A stretch of 23,918 nt of DNA from an uncultured Candidatus Nemicrothrix sp. (GCA_913046155.1 CAJWRY010000008.1:1-23918), one strand, 5' to 3'; counted from the stretch's first letter, positions 1 through 8,542 are shown. Numbers and translations are program-made. Notes: generated from the letters alone by a model not told the origin.

Positions 1-1
1 C

Positions 2-1054
2 GCAGTTATGGCTGGAATGAAGGTAGTTGTTGTTGACTGTGACGAGAATGGAAATGTTGATTTAGTAGACTTGGCGAATAAGGCAGAGCAGCACTCTAAT
101 GATTTAAGCGCAATCATGATCACCTATCCTTCAACGCATGGTGTATATGAGGAAACTGTCTCTGATATATGCGAAATTATTCATGATCATGGCGGACAAG
201 TCTATCTCGACGGAGCAAATCTCAATGCGCTTGTCGGAATCGCTCAACCGGGGAAATTTGGAGCAGATGTTTCTCACCTAAATTTGCATAAGACATTTTG
301 CATTCCACATGGAGGCGGAGGGCCAGGAGTCGGCCCTGTAGCTGTCGCTGAACATCTTCGTGAATATCTCCCGTCTCATCCATTAGTACCTGAATTGGAA
401 TCTGCAAGTGTTGTCGGAAGCGTGAGTGGGGCCCCATGGGGATCTGCGGGGATTCTCCCAATATCTTGGGCATACATAGCAATGATGGGCGCTGATGGGC
501 TTACGCTTGCAACCAAGACTGCAATTTTGAGTGCAAATTACGTAGCCAAGCGCTTATCTGAACACTACGACATACTTTTTACCGGCAAGAATGGTTACAT
601 CGCTCATGAGTGCATTATTGATATACGTCCCATTAACATGAGTTGCGGAGTTTCTGCTGATGACATTGCGAAGCGTTTAATGGATTTCGGTTTCCACGCT
701 CCAACTATGTCATTTCCTGTCCCTGGTACGCTAATGATAGAACCCACTGAATCTGAATCTTTAGCTGAAATTGATAAATTCTGTGATGCCATGATTGCTA
801 TTAAGCAAGAGATCAATCAGATAGTTGATGGATCCTACATGTACGAGAACTCAATGTTACGAAATGCGCCCCACACTGCTGAGTGTGCGGTTTCGTCAGA
901 CTGGGATCTTCCTTATTCGCGTGAAGAGGCTGTATATCCGCTACTTTCAGCAAAAGATGAAAAGTATTGGCCTCCGGTGGGGAGGATTGACGGAGCATAC
1001 GGTGATAAAAACCTTGTCTGCAGTTGCCCTAGTATTGAGGAATTTCAAGATTAA
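2..1054 (+). CDS. gcvP: Glycine dehydrogenase (decarboxylating), P-protein, C-terminal part (5' truncated by window edge)
   Basis: This is the C-terminal third of the PLP-dependent P-protein, which decarboxylates glycine and passes the aminomethyl group to lipoyl-GcvH. The frame is open from base 2, so the gene begins outside the window. From the first internal Met (base 8) the frame reads close to E. coli GcvP: TYPSTHGVYEE, GGQVYLDGANLNA, and HLNLHKTF followed by a glycine-rich loop. The PLP Schiff-base lysine is K95, counted from that Met (codon 290-292). Further on come FHAPTMSFPVPGTLMIEPTESES and a C-terminus with GDKNLVCSC, both typical of the family. It appears to be the undivided type rather than the split gcvPA/gcvPB form, but only this part is visible. 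It lies on the strand opposite gcvT and gcvH, about 5 kb away, so the system is not one operon here. Confidence 0.97.
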   Translation, partial: AVMAGMKVVVVDCDENGNVDLVDLANKAEQHSNDLSAIMITYPSTHGVYEETVSDICEIIHDHGGQVYLDGANLNALVGIAQPGKFGADVSHLNLHKTFCIPHGGGGPGVGPVAVAEHLREYLPSHPLVPELESASVVGSVSGAPWGSAGILPISWAYIAMMGADGLTLATKTAILSANYVAKRLSEHYDILFTGKNGYIAHECIIDIRPINMSCGVSADDIAKRLMDFGFHAPTMSFPVPGTLMIEPTESESLAEIDKFCDAMIAIKQEINQIVDGSYMYENSMLRNAPHTAECAVSSDWDLPYSREEAVYPLLSAKDEKYWPPVGRIDGAYGDKNLVCSCPSIEEFQD

Positions 1055-1082
1055 CTTATACTCATAATTGAAAGGTTGAGTA

Positions 1083-1883
1083 ATGCCGGATGCACTTGTA
1101 GATATCAGAAACCATGTTATGACTGTTACCTTGAATAGGCCAAAGCGCATGAATGCCATATCGGGGCCGATGATTGTACGAATGTACGATGCATTTGTTG
1201 AAGCCTCAGAGAATGACGATATTCGCTGCATAATCGTTACTGGTGCTGAAGGCAATTTCACTTCCGGCGCTGATCTAAAAGCTATGTCGGGCGATGCTGA
1301 TGACGTTGATACTGGTGTTGACATGAGGGCTAGGTCTAAGGAAGATCCAGAGATCCATTGGAAAGGACTTTTGCGGTCATATAGACCCTCTAAACCGCTC
1401 ATTGCTGCAGTTGAAGGTGTTGCTATAGCGGGTGGAACAGAAATTCTTCAAGCAATGGATATCCGAATAGCTGGAGAGAGTGCGAAATTTGGCATTTCCG
1501 AAGCGCGATGGAGTCTCTACCCGATGGGTGGTTCTGCAGTGAGACTCCCCCGTCAAATTCCTTACACAGTTGCTGCCGAACTTCTGCTTACTGGAAAACA
1601 TATTTCTGCTAAAGAAGCTAAGGATATAGGTTTAATTGGACACGTTGTTCCTGACGGTCAAGCATTAGCGAAGGCTATGGAGATAGCTGAAATGATTGCT
1701 AACAATGGACCGCTTGCAGTTGAGGCGATCTTAAAGACCCTTCATGAAACTAGCGGGATGACTGAGAAGGAAGCCCTAGATTATGAATATGATTATGGAT
1801 GGGCGGTTTTTGCGAGTGAAGATGCGAAAGAAGGACCGAAAGCTTTTTCGCAAAAGCGTAAACCGGATTTTAAACGAAAATAG
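1083..1883 (+). CDS. Enoyl-CoA hydratase/isomerase (crotonase) family protein
   Basis: This 266-residue crotonase-fold protein probably hydrates a 2-enoyl-CoA in fatty-acid or related acyl-CoA breakdown. The oxyanion-hole stretch FTSGADLKAM lies at about residues 59-68 and the second one, GVAIAGGTE, at 112-120. Both catalytic glutamates of the hydratase subfamily are present: E120 and E140 have the 20-residue spacing of rat E144/E164. This supports a true hydratase rather than only a crotonase fold. The C-terminus (SEDAKEGPKAFSQKRKP) is also hydratase-like. The start has a good SD, AAAGG at 1071-1075, 7 nt before ATG. It follows gcvP by 28 nt, so co-transcription is possible. It ends 2 nt from the convergent dehydrogenase. 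The acyl substrate cannot be read from the sequence. Confidence 0.9.
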   Translation: MPDALVDIRNHVMTVTLNRPKRMNAISGPMIVRMYDAFVEASENDDIRCIIVTGAEGNFTSGADLKAMSGDADDVDTGVDMRARSKEDPEIHWKGLLRSYRPSKPLIAAVEGVAIAGGTEILQAMDIRIAGESAKFGISEARWSLYPMGGSAVRLPRQIPYTVAAELLLTGKHISAKEAKDIGLIGHVVPDGQALAKAMEIAEMIANNGPLAVEAILKTLHETSGMTEKEALDYEYDYGWAVFASEDAKEGPKAFSQKRKPDFKRK

Positions 1884-1885
1884 TT

Positions 1886-2905
1886 TCAGAACTCCTGATT
1901 AATTAATGCATCGCCATCTAGTATGCGAATGGCGTTTTGAATGAAAAGATTAATTGCGTTCTTTTCGTATTCGTCAAAGGAAACTGAGCAATGCGGAGAT
2001 AGATATAAGTTCGGTGCGGCCCATAGATCACTGTTAGCGGATAGAGGTTCATTTCGGACCACGTCCAGGATGGCTGCTCTGAGGTGACCGTTAGAGAGGT
2101 AGTGAGCTAAATCTGCTTCGACAACATGTATTCCCCTTGCGATATTTATAAAGATTGAACCCTTTTTCATTTTGGAGAATTTAGATTCGTTAAAGAGATC
2201 TTTTGTTTCCTTTGTCGAGGGGGCAGCCATAACGACCACATCAGACTCTCCGAGAAGCACATCAATATCAGAAAATGGGTAAAGACGATCTACTGAGTCC
2301 GGAACGGCGTATTCCAAGTGCTTCCTGATACCCAATACTCGCATTTCGAATGCTTTAGCCCGTTTTGCGATTTCTTTACCTATTGAACCAATACCAACGA
2401 TCCCTATTGTTTTTCCTTTCAGTTGATTCCCAAATTTAGCGTGCCAGATTTTTTCTCTTTGCTGTTCGTCTAGTTTCCGTAAATGCTTCATCTCCTGTAG
2501 CAGTCGTGAGAAAACGAATTCAGCTATGGCATCTGAGGCTATTCCTTTGGCAGTTGTTAAGACAATTCCGGTTTCTTTCAGTTCATTGCTGTTGATATGA
2601 TCATGCCCGGCTGAGACACCTTGAACCCATTTTAGATTTGGAAATAGTGAAGGGACATTGGTCGGTAAGTCCATGGCGATTATTGAGTTACATTCTGCCC
2701 AAATATTGAGGTAATTATCAGGCACCAAAGGTTCTTCAATGTTCATAGGATTTACCCCTTGGTTTAATCCTCGGCTGGATCTTAATTCAGTACTCTCAAG
2801 ATACGGAGTTAAGTAAAATTCAAATGGATAATTTTCAGCCAAAGAAGATAGATCGCTCTCTCCTGATCTGAGAGGAAAAAGAACTGCTGTTTTCAGCGTT
2901 TCCAT
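1886..2905 (-). CDS. D-2-hydroxyacid dehydrogenase, NAD-binding
   Basis: A 339-residue member of the D-isomer-specific 2-hydroxyacid dehydrogenase family, which interconverts 2-keto acids and D-2-hydroxyacids. The Rossmann motif GIVGIGSIG (G171, G173, G176) begins the cofactor domain. The catalytic triad is visible: R257 in NIARG, E286 in DVVRNEP and H305 in LSPHCS. Phe, Pro and charged residues dominate the divergent N-terminal substrate domain, so the substrate cannot be assigned; glyoxylate, hydroxypyruvate or phosphoglycerate-type acids are all possible. The start is supported by an AAGGAG SD whose complement lies at 2914-2920. It is transcribed divergently from the SDR gene and faces the enoyl-CoA hydratase tail to tail with a 2-nt gap. 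Confidence 0.9.
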   Translation of the reverse strand: METLKTAVLFPLRSGESDLSSLAENYPFEFYLTPYLESTELRSSRGLNQGVNPMNIEEPLVPDNYLNIWAECNSIIAMDLPTNVPSLFPNLKWVQGVSAGHDHINSNELKETGIVLTTAKGIASDAIAEFVFSRLLQEMKHLRKLDEQQREKIWHAKFGNQLKGKTIGIVGIGSIGKEIAKRAKAFEMRVLGIRKHLEYAVPDSVDRLYPFSDIDVLLGESDVVVMAAPSTKETKDLFNESKFSKMKKGSIFINIARGIHVVEADLAHYLSNGHLRAAILDVVRNEPLSANSDLWAAPNLYLSPHCSVSFDEYEKNAINLFIQNAIRILDGDALINQEF

Positions 2906-2974
2906 TTCGATTAACTCCTTGATTGATGATTATAAGACTAGCCCCCTATTCAGCATCTCTGGTAGAAAGGAACA

Positions 2975-3844
2975 ATGATTAAAGAAAGAAGCAGCGTAGT
3001 TATTACTGGAGGTGCAAGCGGGATAGGGAAAGCTTTAGCTTTTCGTTTTGGCAAAGAGGGGCATGACATAATCATTGGTGATGTTGAGGAGGCAGCTCTA
3101 GAGATCGCAATTTCAGAACTTAGATCTGAGGAAATATTGGCCACGGGTATCGTAGTCGATGTCTCCGATCTTGATTCTGTCCGTTCGTTCCGGGATCAAA
3201 TCTTTTCGGAGTTTTCACCCCCCTACATACTTTGCTTAAATGCAGGAGTTGGGGCCGGGGGTTCAATTTCAGAATCTTCTGTACTTGACTGGGAGTGGGT
3301 ACTGGGTGTGAATTTGTGGGGCGTTATCTATGGTTTGAACACTTTCCTGCCGTTTATGGAAGATAATAATAACGGGCATATCATTATCACTTCATCAATT
3401 GCTGGTCACCTTTCTTACCCAAATATGGGCGTTTATAACGCATCAAAACACGCAGTCTTGAGCATTGCTGAAACACTTTGCTATGAATTGCAAGAGAAAG
3501 GCATCGAAGTTGGGGTCAGCGTACTCTGCCCCGGCCTCGTGAAGACGAATATTTTAGATAGCGAGAGAAATAGACCGGAGATTTTGACTAGCAATGTTTC
3601 TCTGAATGAACCAGATGACCAGGATACTCGCAAAGAGGCTGTTAGAGAGATTTACAATCTGGCGCTGGATCCTGATAGCGTTGCCGACTTAGTATTTAAA
3701 GCTGTTGAGTCAAAGCAGTTCTATATCTTTACAGAAAATACATTTCAGGACGCTATTAAGACTCGGCATAGGGACATAGAATTAGTGCGAAATCCAATGC
3801 TGGGCGCAAATTTGGTTGAAGAGCATTTAAATGACACTGACTGA
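2975..3844 (+). CDS. Short-chain dehydrogenase/reductase (classical SDR)
   Basis: A 289-residue classical SDR oxidoreductase. The cofactor motif TGGASGIG is at residues 11-18. An Asp at the end of strand beta-2 (D36) favours NAD(H) over NADP(H). The structural NAG motif is at 89-91, and the catalytic set is S141, Y154 and K158 (YNASK). A GAAAGGA SD at 2965-2971 precedes the ATG. The gene lies 15 nt upstream of mycothione reductase on the same strand, which suggests a two-gene operon. That would fit, but not prove, a role in redox or mycothiol-linked metabolism. The C-terminal 90 residues after PGLVKT are longer than in minimal SDRs. The substrate is unknown. Confidence 0.88.
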   Translation: MIKERSSVVITGGASGIGKALAFRFGKEGHDIIIGDVEEAALEIAISELRSEEILATGIVVDVSDLDSVRSFRDQIFSEFSPPYILCLNAGVGAGGSISESSVLDWEWVLGVNLWGVIYGLNTFLPFMEDNNNGHIIITSSIAGHLSYPNMGVYNASKHAVLSIAETLCYELQEKGIEVGVSVLCPGLVKTNILDSERNRPEILTSNVSLNEPDDQDTRKEAVREIYNLALDPDSVADLVFKAVESKQFYIFTENTFQDAIKTRHRDIELVRNPMLGANLVEEHLNDTD

Positions 3845-3859
3845 AACAAGATCTCGATA

Positions 3860-5224
3860 ATGACAGATTTTGATGTAATTATTATTGGTACGGGGTCGGG
3901 AAATACGATAATCACACCCGAATTCGACGATCTTAATATAGCGATTATAGAGAAAGGCACTTTCGGTGGCACTTGCCTCAATAGAGGTTGCATTCCTTCA
4001 AAAATGCTCATTTATGTTGCTGATGTTTTAACAGAGATTAAGCGCTCTGGTGACTTAGGAATCGCTGCAGAGAATTATTCGGCAAATTGGCAGGGAATAC
4101 AGGAGCGAATATTTAGCCGAATTGATCCAATTGCAAGTGCAGGCGAATCGTACCGACATAGCCTTCCGAATGTCACGGTTTTTAATGGGGAAGCTTCATT
4201 TATTTCAGGTGACGAAATAATCATTGATGATGTGATTATTACGGGTAAGCAAATAGTGATTGCGACTGGCGCAACACCTGTAATACCAGAAATAGACGGG
4301 TTGTCTAAAGTTAGCTATCACACTTCAGATACGATCATGCGGATTGCGGAACTACCGAAGCGTCTTGGCATTATCGGAGGTGGCTATATTGCTGTAGAGC
4401 TAGCTCATGTCTTTAGCTCATTTGGTTGCGAGGTTACGATGCTCGTGAGGGGAAATACCCTCATCTCCAAGGAAGACCTTTCCATTCGGGAACGTTTCAA
4501 TAAGGTCTTTCAGGAAAAAGTCGATTTACGTTTTGAGGCAACCGTTAGCAAAGTGCGGCAAGGCAGTAACGGTATTCGGCTAAACTTTGAAGATGAGACG
4601 TTAGATGTTCTGGAGGTAGACGAGTTACTTTTGGCTACTGGTCGCCTTCCAGATTTAGACTCACTCAAAATTAGAGCTGCAAACATAGATACTACTGATG
4701 GTTATATCGTTACTGATCAGTACATGAGAACAACTGCTGACAACATTTGGGCTTTGGGCGACGTCACAAACCCTGCCCAACTTAAACACACTGCAAATGC
4801 TGAAGCGAAAATTGTTTCTCACAACCTTATAAACAAGAAGTTAATAAAAGTGGACTTAGATCCTACCCCGCATGCTATTTTTTCAAATCCGCAGGTTGCT
4901 TCAGTAGGCTACACAGAGCAAGACGCCAAAGCTGCAGAGATGCAGTATGTGGTTGCAGTTGAAGAGTATGGGGACGTTGCCTATGGATGGGCAATGGAAG
5001 AAAAGACTGGAATATGTAAAGTTATCGCAGATCCTAGAACAGGGTTGCTCATTGGCGCCCATATTTTAGGACCACAGGCTTCAACGTTGATTCATCAACT
5101 CATTCAAGGAATGAAATTTGGGCAGACAGTTGCTGAATTAGCCTCTGGATTTCTATACGTTCACCCTGCTTTAAACGAAGTTGTCGAAAATGCTCTCATT
5201 AAAGTCGCAGCATTGTGTGAGTAA
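3860..5224 (+). CDS. mtr: Mycothione reductase
   Basis: A flavin disulfide reductase that uses NADPH to reduce mycothione (oxidised mycothiol), keeping the main low-molecular-weight thiol of Actinobacteria reduced in the cytosol. The 454 residues follow Mtb Mtr closely. The FAD site is the Mtr-specific GTGSGNTII (10-18) in place of the common GGGPGG form. The redox-active pair C39/C44 is in GGTCLNRGCIPSK, the NADPH motif GGGYIAVE is at 173-180, the second FAD motif ALGD is at 298-301, and the catalytic pair H435/E440 is in HPALNEVVE. The stretch YGDVAYGWAMEE near residue 370 is also an Mtr hallmark and separates it from lipoamide dehydrogenase. It probably shares a transcript with the SDR upstream. 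This is one of the strongest clues that the host is actinobacterial. Confidence 0.95.
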   Translation: MTDFDVIIIGTGSGNTIITPEFDDLNIAIIEKGTFGGTCLNRGCIPSKMLIYVADVLTEIKRSGDLGIAAENYSANWQGIQERIFSRIDPIASAGESYRHSLPNVTVFNGEASFISGDEIIIDDVIITGKQIVIATGATPVIPEIDGLSKVSYHTSDTIMRIAELPKRLGIIGGGYIAVELAHVFSSFGCEVTMLVRGNTLISKEDLSIRERFNKVFQEKVDLRFEATVSKVRQGSNGIRLNFEDETLDVLEVDELLLATGRLPDLDSLKIRAANIDTTDGYIVTDQYMRTTADNIWALGDVTNPAQLKHTANAEAKIVSHNLINKKLIKVDLDPTPHAIFSNPQVASVGYTEQDAKAAEMQYVVAVEEYGDVAYGWAMEEKTGICKVIADPRTGLLIGAHILGPQASTLIHQLIQGMKFGQTVAELASGFLYVHPALNEVVENALIKVAALCE

Positions 5225-5281
5225 TTTTCATAATTTTTTGCTTTCATTTTTAATGCACAGCAAACTACGCAAGAACTGTCC

Positions 5282-5293
5282 TAAAATGTCTAC
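5282..5293 (+). promoter_or_regulatory. Candidate -10 box placing the transcript start on the aroC ATG (leaderless)
   Basis: TAAAAT lies at 5282-5287 with 6 nt (gtctac) before the ATG, so transcription would start at or next to the start codon. No SD-like AGGAG is present upstream and no clear -35 is visible. The same TANNNT-N6-start arrangement recurs at other genes in the window. Confidence 0.55.
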
Positions 5294-6379
5294 ATGAGTA
5301 GTTCACTTGGTTCTATTTTCCGTATTCACACTTTTGGCGAATCACATGGCCCCGCGGTAGGGGTCGTGATTGATGGATGTCCACCACGCCTTCCAATAAC
5401 GAGTGAAGAGATTCAGATTGACCTTAACAGGCGACGACCTGGTCAGAGCAGCCTTGTCACCCAGCGCGATGAAAAAGACGCTGTTGAGATACTGAGTGGC
5501 TGGAAAGACGGATTCACCCTTGGAACTCCAATGGCTCTTCTTGTTCGCAATCAGGACCACATCAGCGGAGCCTATGATCATTTGAAGGATGTATACAGGC
5601 CATCGCATGCAGATTTCACAACAGACCAGAAATACGGCATCCGAGCCCATGAGGGCGGAGGAAGATCCAGCGCAAGGGAAACTATAGGACGGGTGGCTGC
5701 AGGCGCTGTAGCCCGCAAGCTTCTCTCTATGTCTGCTGGAATGGAAATTTTGGCATGGGTACATCAGATACATCAAATTTCTGGATCGTACGAGATTGAA
5801 AAAGTCACACTTGATGATGTCGAGTCTTCCCCAACGCGATGTCCTGACCCAAGTGCCGCTACAAAAATGACTAAAGCTATTGAAAAGGCCCGAAAGAATG
5901 GAGATAGCCTCGGTGGCATTGTCCAGTGTCGGGTCTCTAACGTGCCCACTGGTTTAGGAGACCCCGTCTTTTCAAAATTGGAAGCTGAACTTGCCAAAGG
6001 GATGATGAGCTTGCCGGCCTCAAAAGGGTTTGATATCGGAAGCGGATTTGCGAGTATTGAGATGACCGGAAGCGAACATAATGACGCATTTGTTCTAGAT
6101 CAATCCGGAAATGTCACTACTGCAAGCAATTACTCAGGAGGCATTCAAGGTGGTATTACTAATGGGTCAAATATATCATTTCGTGTTGCTTTCAAACCCA
6201 CGGCAACAATTTCCAGTTCGCAAAAGACGGTCAATACGAGCGGTGAGGAAATTGAACTAGAAGCCAAAGGACGTCATGATCCATGCGTGCTTCCCCGAGC
6301 AGTACCCATGGTTGAAGCTATGGGTTGCCTAATTTTGGCTGATGCTCTGCTTCGACAATCTGCTGTCAATTACCTTTAA
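5294..6379 (+). CDS. aroC: Chorismate synthase
   Basis: The last enzyme of the shikimate pathway: it converts EPSP to chorismate using reduced FMN. The 361-residue length equals that of the E. coli enzyme. Family signatures are visible: GESHG at 15-19 with H18, RRRPGQS at 46-52, YRPSHADFT at 101-109, GGGRSSARET at 121-130, SGGIQGGITNG at 281-291 and GRHDPC at 326-331. The subtype is notable. These motifs match the short enterobacterial/plant type, not the roughly 400-residue mycobacterial type, whose motifs read differently (as I recall, an ERASARET form). This may reflect lineage diversity or transfer. Its stop codon overlaps that of convergent gcvT by 4 nt. Confidence 0.96.
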   Translation: MSSSLGSIFRIHTFGESHGPAVGVVIDGCPPRLPITSEEIQIDLNRRRPGQSSLVTQRDEKDAVEILSGWKDGFTLGTPMALLVRNQDHISGAYDHLKDVYRPSHADFTTDQKYGIRAHEGGGRSSARETIGRVAAGAVARKLLSMSAGMEILAWVHQIHQISGSYEIEKVTLDDVESSPTRCPDPSAATKMTKAIEKARKNGDSLGGIVQCRVSNVPTGLGDPVFSKLEAELAKGMMSLPASKGFDIGSGFASIEMTGSEHNDAFVLDQSGNVTTASNYSGGIQGGITNGSNISFRVAFKPTATISSSQKTVNTSGEEIELEAKGRHDPCVLPRAVPMVEAMGCLILADALLRQSAVNYL

Positions 6380-7461
6380 GAATTTTTTTCCGTAGTATAA
6401 AATGGAAGCTTTACTACTGTTGCTTCTTCTTCGTTTCTTCTACCTTGAATCATAACCTTATCTCCGAGAGATACTTTCGTTTCTAATAGCGCTATTGCAA
6501 TTCCGCATTCAAGTATTGGAGAGTAATTTCCGCTGGTGACTTCACCCAATGACTTTCCGTCTTTAACAATTACTTGACCAGTGCGTGGAGGACGCCTTCC
6601 ATCGGTTTTTAGTCCGAAGAGCTTTCTCGAGAGACCATTCCGAAGCTCTTCCTCTACTGCCTTTTTGCCCAAGAAATTTGTTTTATCCATAGCAACCACC
6701 CACTTCATATTGGCTTCAGAAGAACTGATAGTCGGGGAAAGTTCATTTCCATGAAGAGGTAAACCTGCTTCTAGCCGAAGAGTATCACGAGCTCCTAGTC
6801 CCGCAGGTTTTGCGCCATGCCGAATCAACTCCTCCCATAAAGCAGCAGCTGTAGATAATGGAACGCTGATTTCTACCCCATCTTCTCCTGTGTAACCTGT
6901 TCCCGCTGCGGTCAAGATAGAGGAATTGTATTCAATCTGCTTGACATGGAATCGCTGGATTTCGGCAAGTTCTGAAGACGTCTTTCCTAAGATTTCGCGT
7001 GATTTAGGTCCTTGGATTGCTATAACCGATCTCTCTTTCGTTACATCCGAATACCTCAAATCACCCGTAAAGCATGCCAATGCATCTCTCACTCGTTTTG
7101 TATTAGAAGCGTTAGGCATTATATGAAATAAAGAATCATGAATCCACCAGATGATCACATCATCTACTACACCACCTGATTCATTCAGTAAGTGGCTGTA
7201 TTGAGCTCGTCCGGGTGCAATGCGATTCAGATCATTTGTGAATGTTGATTGAATAGCTATCAATGCATCGCTACCCGAAACCTCTAAGGTTCCAAGGTGC
7301 GACACGTCAAATATTGAACATTCTGTTCTGCATGTTTTATGCTCCTGAAGTGTTCCTTCAGAATAAACTAGAGGCATACTCCATCCACCGAATTCCGCAA
7401 ATTTTGCTCCGTTTGATAGATGCAAGCTGTGGAGTGGAGATTGAAGAAGCGGCTCAGTCAC
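6376..7461 (-). CDS. gcvT: Aminomethyltransferase (glycine cleavage T-protein)
   Basis: T-protein takes the aminomethyl group from GcvH, releases ammonia and forms 5,10-methylene-tetrahydrofolate. The 361-residue length is normal. Recognisable family sequence includes FAEFGGWSMP near the N-terminus, IFDVSHLG at about 50-57, GGVVDDVI (conserved folate-site Asp at about 100) and the LRLEAGLPLHGNEL region. A C-terminal beta-barrel segment ends with VTSGNYSP. The start is GTG at 7459-7461, 8 nt after the resR stop, and the AGGAAG inside the resR 3' end can serve as its SD. This suggests translation as part of a resR-gcvT message. It converges on aroC with overlapping stop codons. Confidence 0.95.
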   Translation of the reverse strand: MTEPLLQSPLHSLHLSNGAKFAEFGGWSMPLVYSEGTLQEHKTCRTECSIFDVSHLGTLEVSGSDALIAIQSTFTNDLNRIAPGRAQYSHLLNESGGVVDDVIIWWIHDSLFHIMPNASNTKRVRDALACFTGDLRYSDVTKERSVIAIQGPKSREILGKTSSELAEIQRFHVKQIEYNSSILTAAGTGYTGEDGVEISVPLSTAAALWEELIRHGAKPAGLGARDTLRLEAGLPLHGNELSPTISSSEANMKWVVAMDKTNFLGKKAVEEELRNGLSRKLFGLKTDGRRPPRTGQVIVKDGKSLGEVTSGNYSPILECGIAIALLETKVSLGDKVMIQGRRNEEEATVVKLPFYTTEKNS

Positions 7462-7469
7462 AGAGCTTT

Positions 7470-7952
7470 TTAGCTTCCTGTTCCAGTATTCAGCTGAGAG
7501 TTTGCACTATTCTTTTCAGCGATTGGCCTCAATTCGACGATTGCAGAATCGACTTCCTCCTTCACTGTTGCCAGTGGCAGGATGTTCAGCACACCTTGTC
7601 CCTTTTGAAGGATGTCAATGAGTTCGTCGCCGCTCTTTACGAGCACAGTCTTATTGCCAGAAATTACGAGATTCACCTTAGTCACATCTTGGGATAGTTG
7701 ATCTTTGAGATATTCAAATATTTCTCGTATCTTTTCAACTTTAATACCGCCATCAATTAGATTTTTGATCACTCTAAGCTCCAGTAGATCTTTATAGGAA
7801 TATCGGCGACGGCTTCCGCTACCTTCTCCTTTTTCAATTGAAGGTGATATCAATTCTGTACGAGTCCAATAATCTAGTTGCCGGTAGGATATCCCTACTA
7901 TTTCAGTTACTTTTTTGCCCGAAAATGACATCTCGACGTTTGTTTGCTCCAT
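7470..7952 (-). CDS. resR: MerR-family regulator, Rv1830/ResR (McdR)-like
   Basis: A 160-residue MerR-type DNA-binding protein. The N-terminal winged helix holds GISYRQLDYWTRTELISPS (about 20-38) followed by GSGSRRRYSYKDLLELRVIK. This matches the Rv1830 family closely, including the GSGS-R-YS motif and the later GDELIDILQKGQGV segment. The family protein is known in mycobacteria as a regulator tied to cell division and regrowth; it has no typical metal-binding cysteines, and none are seen here. The start has AAGGAAGG, complement at about 7957-7965. It stands between the bifunctional nuclease and gcvT on the minus strand. The 101-nt gap upstream holds a strong hairpin. The symbol is assigned by synteny and motif match. 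Confidence 0.85.
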   Translation of the reverse strand: MEQTNVEMSFSGKKVTEIVGISYRQLDYWTRTELISPSIEKGEGSGSRRRYSYKDLLELRVIKNLIDGGIKVEKIREIFEYLKDQLSQDVTKVNLVISGNKTVLVKSGDELIDILQKGQGVLNILPLATVKEEVDSAIVELRPIAEKNSANSQLNTGTGS

Positions 7953-8024
7953 GGCTGCCTTCCTTTAATCACATTGCAGAAATTACGTCGTTGTAAGTAA
8001 TAAGAGTGTAAGGAAGAATTACGA

Positions 8025-8057
8025 TTAATCCAACTTTGCATTACAAAGTTAGATTAA
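8025..8057 (-). terminator. Strong stem-loop overlapping the stop codon of the bifunctional nuclease gene
   Basis: The arms at 8025-8038 and 8044-8057 are inverted repeats separated by a 5-nt loop. In minus-strand RNA all 14 positions can pair, with one G-U; in plus-strand RNA one pair is lost as C-A. The 5' arm contains the TAA stop of the nuclease gene. No strong U-tract follows, so it could be a U-less terminator, an mRNA 3'-end stabiliser or an attenuator before resR. Confidence 0.5.
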
Positions 8058-8542
8058 GCAGAAAAATCTTCTGGACTCACATCATCCAAGAAATCTCTAA
8101 ATTCTGAGAGAACATCTTCTTCGGAATCTTCAATATCCTCACGAATTTTGTGTCCTGCGGCAGCAAGTACTGCTTCCTCAGCATAAATCGGAGATGACAT
8201 TCTAACAGCTAACGCAATAGCATCGCTTGGCCTACTACTTATAGTTTTGGTACCATCAACCGTTTCAAAATGTATCTCAGCAAAGAAGGTTTTATCATCT
8301 ATTTCGGTTACAACAACTTTTGTCAACGATGCATTCATTTCTTTTAAAGCGGTAGCAAAAAGGTCATGTGTCATTGGGCGTGGAGGACTGTCGTTTCGCA
8401 AATGAATATCGATAGCATTCGCTTCGGCGTTGCCGATAAAAATTGGAAGCACTAATCCACGCTCATTCGTTTCTTTCAGAAGCACGATGGGTGCTGGTCC
8501 GGGAAATTCAACTCTTACTCCGACCAGTTCCATTTCGATCAT
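8054..8542 (-). CDS. Bifunctional nuclease family protein (DUF151, Rv1829-like)
   Basis: A 162-residue DUF151 protein, close in length to Rv1829. The family mark RPSDAIALAVR (104-114) is followed by SSPIYAEEAVL, and the N-terminal half has the typical VLPIFIGNAEANAI segment (32-44). Plant and thermophile members have been described as nucleases with RNase and DNase activity; the bacterial cellular role is not settled. The C-terminal 30 residues are acidic and end in FLDDVSPEDFSA. It sits between ftsR and resR, as in mycobacteria, but appears to have its own leaderless promoter. It ends at a strong hairpin. Family placement is firm; biochemical function is inferred only. Confidence 0.9.
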   Translation of the reverse strand: MIEMELVGVRVEFPGPAPIVLLKETNERGLVLPIFIGNAEANAIDIHLRNDSPPRPMTHDLFATALKEMNASLTKVVVTEIDDKTFFAEIHFETVDGTKTISSRPSDAIALAVRMSSPIYAEEAVLAAAGHKIREDIEDSEEDVLSEFRDFLDDVSPEDFSA

